In this document: positions 1 through 4,762 of the stretch, one piece after another
Numbering within the stretch: the first letter of the stretch is position 1
Layout: each line of letters begins with the position of its first letter
Assembly: GCA_047638695.1 (NCBI GenBank)
Contig: JBLINY010000187.1
Span: 1-6,319, forward strand
Direction of reading: 5' to 3'
Length of the DNA stretch: 6,319 nucleotides
DNA from: JAHECQ01 sp047638695
Lineage (GTDB): Bacteria > Actinomycetota > Acidimicrobiia > Acidimicrobiales > SZUA-35
Notes under the pieces: model-generated
The model's database searches: none
What the model saw: the letters and a program-made list of their open reading frames with translations, nothing else
What the model was told of the DNA's origin: nothing
Made by a program: the position numbers and the translations under genes

Positions 1-1089
1 GATGCCAGTCGCTGTTACCACGGGCGAGACGCCGGTGAGGTCTGCTGGATCATTCGCCGTGAACGTGGCGGTGCCGACTTGGGTGATCGACCCAACGGAG
101 TAGCCGACGTTGCTGGCTGTAATGGTTGGACCCGCTGGAGATGTGAATGCGGTGGACATGCCGGTGGCTACCCAACCCGTGCCAGCAGCGGCGCTGCGCG
201 CATCGTTAACTTGCACGACACCGAGTTGGCCGCTGATCGTCGATCCACCAACGGTGTTTGCCACGGATCCGAGGCTGCCAGCATCAGCTGGCACGGTGAT
301 GGACAGGACCCCAGGGTTGGTGCAGCTGGGTTCGTTGAAGACGTCGTTGTCGAGCGTGACCGCTCCGTTGCGAGCGAGCATTCGGCCGTCCACGACGACG
401 CTGTTCCCGACCGTGATCGAGGTCAGCGCCAAGACGTTGCCGACGAAGGTCGAGCTGGCACCGAAAGTGGCCGAGCTACCGACTTGCCAGAACACGTTGC
501 ACGCTAAGGCCCCATTGGTGAGGGCGATCGTGCTGCCGACGCTCGTCGTCACTGTCGAGTCGGTCTGGAAGATGAACACTGCGTCGGGGTTGCCCTGTCC
601 ATCGAGGACTAAGGGTCCTGACAGACTGAGCGGTGCTTTCGCAGCCCCTGCGTAGACGCCAGGGATCAGCGTCTGGCCCACGAGATCAAGATTGGTCAGC
701 GTGAACTCGACCGATCGGCCAGCCGCGTCGAGGTATGCGGTCGTCAGGTCGGATTTGGCTTGCAGTGTCGTTGCGTTGGCAGCCTCGATCGTTGCGGGAG
801 CCACCACCACACCGGGGGGAAAGCCGACAATCGACGATCCGGGCGCGAGACCGACGCTTTGGTCCAGAACGCTGAAGTTACTGTTGATGACCGTCGTGCC
901 GCCGAGTACCGAATAGTTACCCGCTGTACCCATCATCACACTCGGCACAATTCCCGCCTCGGCCGGTCGTTCGATCGCGACCACCAGACCTAGGCCGACA
1001 GCGATCACCGTTGCAACGGCTCGTCGAGTTGTACCAGCGTGGGACCGTGGAGTGGTTCGGTATCGACGAAAATTGCTGAACGGTTGCAT
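1..1089 (-). CDS. Secreted ice-binding-like (DUF3494) protein, 3' end beyond window
   Basis: The reading frame is open from an ATG at 1089 to the left edge: 363 codons with no stop, so the C-terminus is missing. Residues 1-45 form a signal peptide: an Arg-rich n-region (RRYRTTPR, TRR), a hydrophobic stretch AVATVIAVGLGLVVAI, and an AEA|G cleavage site. Residues ~52-257 match the DUF3494 ice-binding-like beta-helix family, with hallmarks GTAGNYSVLGG (54-64), LAPGSSIVGFPPG (81-93), LTTAYLDAAGR (115-125), IPGVY (142-146), AVFIFQTDS (170-178) and CNVFWQVGSSATFGASSTF (197-215). Residues ~261-363 form a further Thr/Ser/Val-rich, beta-strand-like domain (VLSITVPADAG..., GTGWVATGMSTAFT) resembling cell-surface WxL-like or Ig-like modules; that comparison is weak. 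Family members are exported and some bind ice crystals or inhibit recrystallisation. Activity here is inferred from the family only. The start is fixed by the ribosome-binding site at 1095-1101 and the signal peptide directly after it. Confidence 0.9.
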   Translation of the reverse strand, partial: MQPFSNFRRYRTTPRSHAGTTRRAVATVIAVGLGLVVAIERPAEAGIVPSVMMGTAGNYSVLGGTTVINSNFSVLDQSVGLAPGSSIVGFPPGVVVAPATIEAANATTLQAKSDLTTAYLDAAGRSVEFTLTNLDLVGQTLIPGVYAGAAKAPLSLSGPLVLDGQGNPDAVFIFQTDSTVTTSVGSTIALTNGALACNVFWQVGSSATFGASSTFVGNVLALTSITVGNSVVVDGRMLARNGAVTLDNDVFNEPSCTNPGVLSITVPADAGSLGSVANTVGGSTISGQLGVVQVNDARSAAAGTGWVATGMSTAFTSPAGPTITASNVGYSVGSITQVGTATFTANDPADLTGVSPVVTATGI

Positions 1090-1391
1090 ACTGACTTCCT
1101 TGGTCTTCGTCGGGAATCTTTGCGGACAAGAACGGTCAGCTCGCCGGGGACGCCGTCGGATGAGACCACCCGAATGGTGCCGCCGTCGTCAGAGCGTCGC
1201 GCGATCTCGATCTTCCAATCCGGTGGCGCGAGCGAGGTGAGCGACTCTACGGTCGCGGCGAACAGACGTCGTGTTGCTTGAGAGAGAGGTTTGCGTGCCG
1301 TGAACAAGTCGCCGATCGAGGCAAGTCCGGAGGTCCGGAACGCTTCTGGAGAACGTGCACAGTCTATGGACTTGTGTGGGCGCTGTTGCAT
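1005..1391 (-). CDS. Hypothetical protein, probably a gene remnant
   Basis: This is a 128-codon frame whose first codons (MQQRPHKS) are read out of the IS6-like terminal repeat at 1376-1393 and whose last 28 codons overlap the ice-binding-like gene. Both ends therefore look accidental. The middle, about residues 10-95, looks like genuine coding sequence: SPEAFRTSGLASIGDLFTAR, then LTSLAPPDWKIEIARR and GTIRVVSSDGVPGELTVLVRK. The pattern of a Pro-Pro-x-Trp strand followed by a DG-turn and a strand ending in basic residues recalls, from memory, an N-terminal region of some actinobacterial proteins linked to AbiEi-type systems; this is a weak resemblance. The likeliest reading is a fragment left after the IS6 insertion and deletion, possibly once part of the AbiE locus just upstream. 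No good ribosome-binding site precedes the ATG. A translated product is possible but unproven. Confidence 0.35.
   Translation of the reverse strand: MQQRPHKSIDCARSPEAFRTSGLASIGDLFTARKPLSQATRRLFAATVESLTSLAPPDWKIEIARRSDDGGTIRVVSSDGVPGELTVLVRKDSRRRPRKSVCNRSAIFVDTEPLHGPTLVQLDEPLQR
1095..1101 (-). promoter_or_regulatory. Shine-Dalgarno site of the ice-binding-like gene
   Basis: On the minus strand this reads AAGGAAG, five bases before the ATG at 1089. It is the strongest ribosome-binding site in the window and fixes the start of the secreted protein. No convincing promoter for this gene could be picked out further upstream. Confidence 0.7.
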
Positions 1392-1491
1392 TGTTCGATC
1401 ATCAAACGCGTTGCCGGTCGACGAGAGGCGACGGGTCAGTTCAGATGGTGTTGGTGAGTTCGTTGAAGGCCGCTGCGATTCGCTGGTGGGG
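1379..1491 (-). mobile_element. IS6-family insertion sequence, end fragment
   Basis: The terminal repeat at 1379-1393 reads GGCGCTGTTGCATTG and matches the IS6-family end at 3981-3995 (GGCTCTGTTGCATTG) at 14 of 15 bases. On the minus strand the 3' end of a transposase frame survives, PHQRIAAAFNELTNTI then TGA (stop 1443-1441). It aligns with the C-terminus encoded at 4048-4100, HLRIVAAFDELADVL then stop. The distance from the outer end of the repeat to the stop is 62 bases here and 65 in the other copy, which supports common descent. Everything upstream in the transposase is gone, and the fragment is joined near 1491 to the truncated AbiEi gene. It is dead as a transposon. Confidence 0.7.
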
Positions 1492-1493
1492 GT

Positions 1494-1914
1494 CCGAGGT
1501 CGGTCTCGATACGGACGGTGTCGAGCTTCTCGATGTTTCGCTCTACGAACCTGACCTCGCCAAGGACTGTCAGGCGCGGCCGACGCTGTCGCGGCACAGC
1601 GACGTACGCCAAGCCGAGCGCTCGGGGGTAGCAGCGATGGGCGCTAGCTGCCGACGGCCCGATGAGGGCGACCGTTTCTGGCCGGTGCAATGCTGCGGCA
1701 ATTCCTAGCGCCGCACCTTCGATCGTGGGTCTCCATGTGGTGCTCTCGCACGCCGGTCCTCGGGCACAAGTGCAGAGGAGCCCTTCGCCAGCGTGAGGAC
1801 GGTGCCGGTGTCGGACAGGCGTTGAAGTTCAGCGTCGGGCCGATCGAGCTCAAATGAGTTCGTTCGTCCCACTCTCAGCTGGCGTCTCGTCAACTGATCC
1901 ACGACCTGCGACAT
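1494..1914 (-). pseudogene. Type IV toxin-antitoxin AbiEi-family antitoxin, frameshifted and 3'-truncated
   Basis: AbiEi antitoxins are winged-helix DNA-binding repressors that autoregulate AbiE operons and counter the nucleotidyltransferase toxin AbiEii. The N-terminal part starts at ATG 1914 (MSQVVDQLTRRQLRVGRTNS, then LQRLSDTGTVLTLAKGSSALVPEDRR), a winged-helix-like region ending in the usual KG-x-x-ALVPE segment. This frame stops at 1705. The rest continues in another frame from about 1738: TWRPTIEGAALGIAAAL, ETVALIGPSAASAHRCYPRA, LGLAYVAVPRQRRPRLTVLG and VRFVERNIEKLDTVRIETDL. These are typical of the C-terminal part of actinobacterial AbiEi proteins. A frameshift thus lies between about 1735 and 1755. 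The protein is cut off after DLGP at about 1494, where IS6 sequence begins, so the usual downstream TPEQT-type region is missing. No AbiEii toxin gene is visible. The family call rests on recognised motifs, not a search. Confidence 0.72.
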
Positions 1915-1959
1915 GTGACGATTATACGCAGTAACGCGGTCTATGGCCTGCGTTACTGC
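1915..1959 (-). promoter_or_regulatory. Promoter and palindromic operator of the AbiEi gene (leaderless)
   Basis: On the minus strand a perfect -10 box TATAAT lies at 1926-1921, followed by six bases and then the ATG at 1914. Transcription should begin at or next to the start codon, giving a leaderless mRNA. Directly upstream is a perfect 10-bp inverted repeat, GCAGTAACGC (1928-1937) and GCGTTACTGC (1950-1959), with a 12-base spacer. AbiEi antitoxins are known to repress their own promoters by binding inverted repeats, so this is the expected operator, placed over the -35 region. No good -35 hexamer is seen. The central insertion sequence begins 15 bases upstream of the outer arm. Confidence 0.68.
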
Positions 1960-1974
1960 ACGGAATCGGACCCT

Positions 1975-2000
1975 TGTGGGTGCCCGAAACTCCGTCGTGG
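1975..2000 (+). repeat. Left terminal inverted repeat of the central IS
   Basis: It starts TGTGGGTGCCCGAAACTC. It matches the reverse complement of 3102-3127 at 24 of 26 bases, differing at positions 3 and 19. The first 16 bases recur exactly at 3965-3980. Confidence 0.85.
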
Positions 2001-2004
2001 CTGG

Positions 2005-3063
2005 TCAGGCTGCGTTTCGGTACTCGTTGATGAGACCGTCGCAGCGCGTTGATCTGACGACTCGAGGCGGTGCTGGATCTCGGCGAGCGCTCACCCGCTG
2101 ATGGTTCCCGAGGGGTGGTCGTTGGTCGATTGAGCGGTGCGGCCGGTGGGTGTTGTAGTGATCGATGTAGTCGACGACGAGGCGCTCGAGCTGGTGCTGG
2201 TTCCAGATGATTGTGCGATCGAGAAGCTCACGGCGCAGGGTCCCGATCCACCGTTCGGCGAATGTGTTAGCGACGGGTGTGCGAACCGGGGTCTTGAGGA
2301 TTCGGAGGCCCTCGGTTCGGAAGATTTCGTCAAAGGGGTCGATGAACTGGCTGCCTCGGTCACGGACGAGCGCTCGGGCCTGGGTGAATCGGTCGGGGTG
2401 GTGCATGAAGAGGTTGCGGGCTGCTTGGATGGTCCATGGTCCGGTGGGGTTGGTGGTGATGCCGGCGTAGAACACTTCGCGGGTGGTGACGTCGATGAAG
2501 AACAACAGGTAGTAACGGCGGAGCAGGGTGGTATCGACGGTGACGAAGTCACAGGCGACCGCAGCTTGAGACCGTAGGAACTGGGTCCAGGTCACTGTCG
2601 AACGTTTTGGTGCCGGGTCAGTCCCGTGGTGTTTGAGGATTCTCCAGACGGTGGATGCGCCGATGTGGTGGCCGAGACCGGTGAGCTCGCCGTGGATGCG
2701 CCGGTATCCCCAGGTCGGATTCTGGGTCGCTATCTCGATGATGAGCCGACGAATTTTTACTCTGGTCGACGGCCTTCCGGGGGTCTGGACTGGTTGTGTC
2801 CAGTGCCTGGCGATGCGTCGGCGGTGCCAGCGCAGGAGGGTGTCGGGTGTGACGAGCCATCCTTGGCGGTGTGGCCGGGGGAGTGCTTGGGCGATGGCGC
2901 CGAGCAACGACCGATCATCATCGGTGAGCGTCGGCCGCTCGTGTTGGCGGCGGAGTACGGCGAGTTGGTGGCGCAGGACGATGATCTCGATGTCTTTGGA
3001 GCGGCCGGACTGGACGGCGAGGCGGGCCAACGACGCGAGGAAGCGGTACAAGATGCGATGCAC
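2005..3063 (-). CDS. DDE integrase-core transposase of the central insertion sequence
   Basis: The 352-aa protein cuts and joins the ends of its own insertion sequence. Residues ~20-150 are the helical DNA-binding part: DIEIIVLRHQLAVLRRQ (24-40), GWLVTPDTLLRWHRR (68-82), then WGYRRIHGEL (118-127), a helix-turn-helix typical of IS3-like transposases. The RNase H-fold catalytic core spans ~165-310: CDFVTVDT (Asp172/Asp177 region, first catalytic Asp probably Asp177), LVRDRGSQF with Asp235, and ANTFAERWIGTLRRE with Glu270. The spacing of 34 residues between the last two fits a DD(34-35)E active site. It ends with the conserved YIDHYNTHRPHRSI block (299-312). All key residues are present and there are no internal stops, so the gene is probably functional. 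The start at 3063 lacks a strong ribosome-binding site; an ATG five bases upstream (3068) is out of frame. Confidence 0.9.
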   Translation of the reverse strand: MHRILYRFLASLARLAVQSGRSKDIEIIVLRHQLAVLRRQHERPTLTDDDRSLLGAIAQALPRPHRQGWLVTPDTLLRWHRRRIARHWTQPVQTPGRPSTRVKIRRLIIEIATQNPTWGYRRIHGELTGLGHHIGASTVWRILKHHGTDPAPKRSTVTWTQFLRSQAAVACDFVTVDTTLLRRYYLLFFIDVTTREVFYAGITTNPTGPWTIQAARNLFMHHPDRFTQARALVRDRGSQFIDPFDEIFRTEGLRILKTPVRTPVANTFAERWIGTLRRELLDRTIIWNQHQLERLVVDYIDHYNTHRPHRSIDQRPPLGNHQRVSARRDPAPPRVVRSTRCDGLINEYRNAA

Positions 3064-3101
3064 ACCACTCAGGATCGGTCGCTATCCGCCCTGGTCAACG
3101 C

Positions 3102-3127
3102 CCACGACCGAGTTTCGGGCACCCTCA
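3102..3127 (-). repeat. Right terminal inverted repeat of the central IS
   Basis: On the minus strand it starts TGAGGGTGCCCGAAACTC. It is the partner of the left repeat at 1975-2000 and marks the upstream end of the transposase gene. Confidence 0.85.
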
Positions 3128-3140
3128 ACGCAACAGTGCC
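3126..3140 (-). repeat. IS6-like terminal repeat, outward facing
   Basis: On the minus strand this reads GGCACTGTTGCGTTG. It matches the IS6-like ends at 1379-1393 and 3981-3995 at 13 of 15 positions each. Its orientation is opposite to theirs, so any IS6 body would have lain to its left, where the central IS now sits. It overlaps the end of that IS by two bases. It is read as a relic end of an IS6 element; a chance match is not excluded. Confidence 0.5.
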
Positions 3141-3226
3141 CACGGGCGTCCTTTGGGCTACCTGGCGTCAGACTTGCCCAGACAGTGCCGAGAGCGACCA
3201 CTGTCAGCCTTGATCACGCTCGCGTG

Positions 3227-3652
3227 TCATGACGTCGTCAATGCAACGGAGATTCCAATCGACTGAGCTGCTGCCGCGAGTTCGCGATCGCCCGTCACGA
3301 GGGCAAGTTCTCCATCGTGGACGAGCACCGCTGATGCGAGGTGAACTGCGTCGTAGCCTCGGAGCCCGTGCGCCTGTGCGAGGTCGCCTGCGGATGCCGC
3401 CAGTTCGGCCGAGACCTCGATGTAGCTGATCTCAAGAGCGATTGAGTCGAGTTCGTCTACCGCTTGCTCCAACTCCACGACGGTCAATCGATTCATGCGC
3501 TGGGCCTGGGCCAGCGCTGCACGCGCTTCGGGGTAGATCAGTCGCGTGCTGACGACGCGCGTCGCTTCGTTCCACAACCGACTGCACGTCGACGATGCAG
3601 GTTCGCCAACCACAAGCGGAATCAGCGCAGATGTGTCGAAGTACGCAATCAC
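3227..3652 (-). CDS. vapC: VapC-type PIN-domain ribonuclease toxin
   Basis: The 141-aa PIN-domain protein is the toxin of a type II toxin-antitoxin pair. VapC toxins are Mg2+-dependent endoribonucleases that cut tRNA or rRNA and stop growth when free of antitoxin. The four acidic active-site residues of the family are in place: Asp6 in IAYFDTSALIPL, Glu42 in IYPEARAAL, Asp101 in GLRGYDAVHLASA and Asp122 in LVTGDRELAAAA. Length is typical. The start is a GTG at 3652 overlapping the antitoxin stop by four bases (GTGA), which indicates translational coupling; no separate promoter is needed. No internal stop or missing key residue is seen, so it is probably active. The RNA target cannot be told from the sequence. 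Confidence 0.92.
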   Translation of the reverse strand: MIAYFDTSALIPLVVGEPASSTCSRLWNEATRVVSTRLIYPEARAALAQAQRMNRLTVVELEQAVDELDSIALEISYIEVSAELAASAGDLAQAHGLRGYDAVHLASAVLVHDGELALVTGDRELAAAAQSIGISVALTTS

Positions 3653-3906
3653 CGACGCTGCTCAGCAACCAGGTCGCTGACGGTCTCGCTGCCGCTCACG
3701 TTCGGGGCGGTGCGTGGGCGCTTTTCATGAACTGGCGGGGAAATCAGCCCTTCGCTGATGAGGCGGTCAATCGGGCGCGGCTGATCGAGGGGCACCAGAC
3801 GTGCGACCGCTTTACCATGGTCGGTCACGGTCACCTCTTGGCCGTCACGCACGGCACTGAGATAGCGGCTGAGGTGGTCTCTGAGTTCTCGTACGCCTGC
3901 TTCCAT
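3649..3906 (-). CDS. vapB: VapB-type antitoxin (Phd/YefM-like)
   Basis: The 85-aa antitoxin precedes VapC in the same operon; it should bind and block the PIN active site and repress the operon promoter. Residues 1-41 form a Phd/YefM-like DNA-binding fold: MEAGVRELRDHLSRYLSAVR (helix with the typical REL...LS pattern), then EVTVTDHGKAVARLVPL (strand-turn-strand). Residues ~42-85 are the flexible toxin-binding tail (PIDRLISEGLISPPVHEKRP...SDLVAEQRR). The frame is open 35 codons further upstream, but that stretch runs into insertion-sequence DNA, while ATG 3906 sits right at the fold's expected start and six bases after a -10 box. ATG 3906 is therefore chosen. Confidence 0.9.
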   Translation of the reverse strand: MEAGVRELRDHLSRYLSAVRDGQEVTVTDHGKAVARLVPLDQPRPIDRLISEGLISPPVHEKRPRTAPNVSGSETVSDLVAEQRR

Positions 3907-3932
3907 TTGATCATTATGGCGCTTTCTGGCGC
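3907..3932 (-). promoter_or_regulatory. vapBC promoter with direct-repeat operator candidate (leaderless)
   Basis: On the minus strand a -10-like CATAAT lies at 3918-3913, six bases before ATG 3906, the same spacing as at the AbiEi promoter, so a leaderless transcript is likely. Overlapping and upstream is a direct repeat of GCGCCA (3932-3927 and 3922-3917) spaced ten bases apart, one helical turn. This is a candidate site for the VapB/VapBC repressor. No clear -35 box or ribosome-binding site is seen. Confidence 0.5.
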
Positions 3933-3964
3933 GAACATCTAGCCACATTCGGCAACCGTGGCGC

Positions 3965-3980
3965 TGTGGGTGCCCGAAAC
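3965..3980 (+). repeat. 16-bp relic end of a second copy of the central IS
   Basis: TGTGGGTGCCCGAAAC here is identical to the left end of the central IS (1975-1990). The match stops exactly where the IS6-family end begins at 3981. It looks like the tip of a second IS copy into which an IS6 element inserted, with the remainder displaced or deleted. Confidence 0.7.
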
Positions 3981-4045
3981 GGCTCTGTTGCATTGATCGA
4001 TTGGGAGTCAAGCGCGCACGGTCGTTCGCTCCATTGTTCTCTTTG

Positions 4046-4157
4046 TCAGAGAACGTCTGCGAGTTCGTCGAATGCTGCGACGATTCGGAGGTGTTGGTGT
4101 CGTGTTTCGTTGCCGAGTTGGTAGTGGCTGCGGCGGAGGTTCTGGATGAAGGCGTGG
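4046..4157 (-). pseudogene. IS6-family transposase, C-terminal part (interrupted gene)
   Basis: On the minus strand this encodes HAFIQNLRRSHYQLGNET, then RHQHLRIVAAFDELADVL and a stop. This is the typical end of an IS6-family DDE transposase in actinobacteria (GHAF-[IV]-QNLRR-x-HYEL...R[IV]AAAF-x-ELA). Going upstream, the frame is broken at 4157/4158 by the group II intron. The next codons are found at 6303-6319, and joining the two gives SVVIRG followed by HAFIQNLRR in frame. The catalytic core lies outside the window. Because the intron lies in the opposite orientation, splicing of the transposase mRNA cannot repair the gene. Confidence 0.75.
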
Positions 4158-4462
4158 GTGCGCCACGAGGCGCTGTTCGACCTTGCGGTGGTGAAAGGAC
4201 ACCGTTGCCGACTCGTCGTAGCGGGTTGGTGAAGCTGAGGGCAGCCTGAGCCGGGGAACGCCGGGGAGGGTGGAAAGCAGCCCTGACAAAGCCGGAACGT
4301 GGCCAGCACTGTCAGATGGTCCGGGTCCGGCAAGCATGATGGAAAGGCGTACGTGAGGAACCAGCGGCTTAAAGCCCCTCAAGAGATCCAGCAGCTCGAA
4401 CCTGACAGATCGGGGCTGTATAGCAACGCGCACCCACACGAATCTGTGTGGGGAACTCTTCA

Positions 4463-4481
4463 ACCGGGTTCACGCCCCGGT
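4463..4481 (+). ncRNA. EBS1 stem-loop of group II intron domain I
   Basis: A 6-bp stem ACCGGG (4463-4468) / CCCGGT (4476-4481) presents the loop TTCACGC. Loop bases TCACGC (4470-4475) can pair with the last six bases of the 5' exon, GCGTGG (4152-4157): five Watson-Crick pairs and one G-U. This is the exon-binding site 1 / intron-binding site 1 pairing that selects the 5' splice site and the DNA target. Confidence 0.65.
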
Positions 4482-4597
4482 CAGGAGGTCATCGTGAATG
4501 CCTACGGCGTAGCGGTGACGATGTTGCAGGGGCAGAGCTGGGCGCCGACCCCATCGAATGGTTGGAGAGTGAACGTGGGAACCATCTTGTTGGCCCC

Positions 4598-4628
4598 TGA
4601 ACGGCCCGGCTGCCTGCCGGGCCGTTCA
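4598..4628 (+). ncRNA. Group II intron domain II hairpin
   Basis: A perfect 13-bp GC-rich stem (TGAACGGCCCGGC at 4598-4610 with its complement at 4616-4628) encloses the loop TGCCT. Its place between domain I and domain III fits domain II. No T-tract follows, so it is not a typical intrinsic terminator. Confidence 0.6.
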
Positions 4629-4670
4629 AGGAAGGCCCGTTGCCGGTTGATGTCGGCAGGATGGGGCGGA

Positions 4671-4722
4671 GGACCCGTAGTAGTCCGAGTACGGGAAAGC
4701 CGTACACATGGCGAAGGGGTCC
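4671..4722 (+). ncRNA. Group II intron domain III
   Basis: An outer stem GGACCC (4671-4676) / GGGTCC (4717-4722) encloses an inner 6-bp hairpin GTACGG (4689-4694) / CCGTAC (4700-4705) with a GAAAG loop. The segment with GTCCGAGTACGGGAAAGCCG and ACATGGCGAAGGGGTCC resembles the well-conserved stretch just before the maturase gene in many bacterial group II introns. Confidence 0.6.
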
Positions 4723-4762
4723 AGTGTGTTCGCAGGGGATTGACTGATCACCGAGGTCGCTG

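Larger units (their letters stand above)
1975..3127 (-). mobile_element. Complete insertion sequence, IS3/IS481-type integrase-core element
   Basis: The element is 1153 bp, bounded by 26-bp terminal inverted repeats at 1975-2000 and 3102-3127 that agree at 24 of 26 positions. The ends are TG...CA, as is usual for IS3/IS481-type elements. One transposase gene fills almost the whole length (2005-3063), leaving 30 bp and 64 bp at the ends. I see no programmed-frameshift second frame, which fits IS481-type or single-ORF IS3-like elements better than classical two-ORF IS3. No matching target-site duplication is visible (left flank ...GGACCCT, right flank ACGCAAC...), so the flanks may have been rearranged after insertion. 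It lies 60 bp upstream of the AbiEi start codon. Confidence 0.82.

Noticed and set aside
79..993. Several plus-strand open frames (110-655, 79-507, 692-916, 760-993)
   Set aside because: They lie opposite the ice-binding-like gene, whose signal peptide and conserved domain make it the true coding strand; the plus-strand translations resemble no protein I know.
3128..3226. A possible small gene between the central IS and vapC
   Set aside because: Apart from the IS6-like end at 3126-3140, this 100-bp gap shows no start with a ribosome-binding site and no coding pattern.
2137..3232. Plus-strand open frames of 146, 195 and 199 codons across the central IS
   Set aside because: They are mirror frames of the minus-strand transposase, which carries a full DDE motif set. 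High GC makes such frames common.
4008..4463. Minus-strand 151-codon frame spanning the IS6/intron junction
   Set aside because: It crosses the intron boundary and is out of frame with the transposase remnant, so it is a chance fusion.
4598..4628. Strong GC hairpin as a rho-independent terminator
   Set aside because: No T-run follows on either strand, and its position matches domain II of the group II intron.
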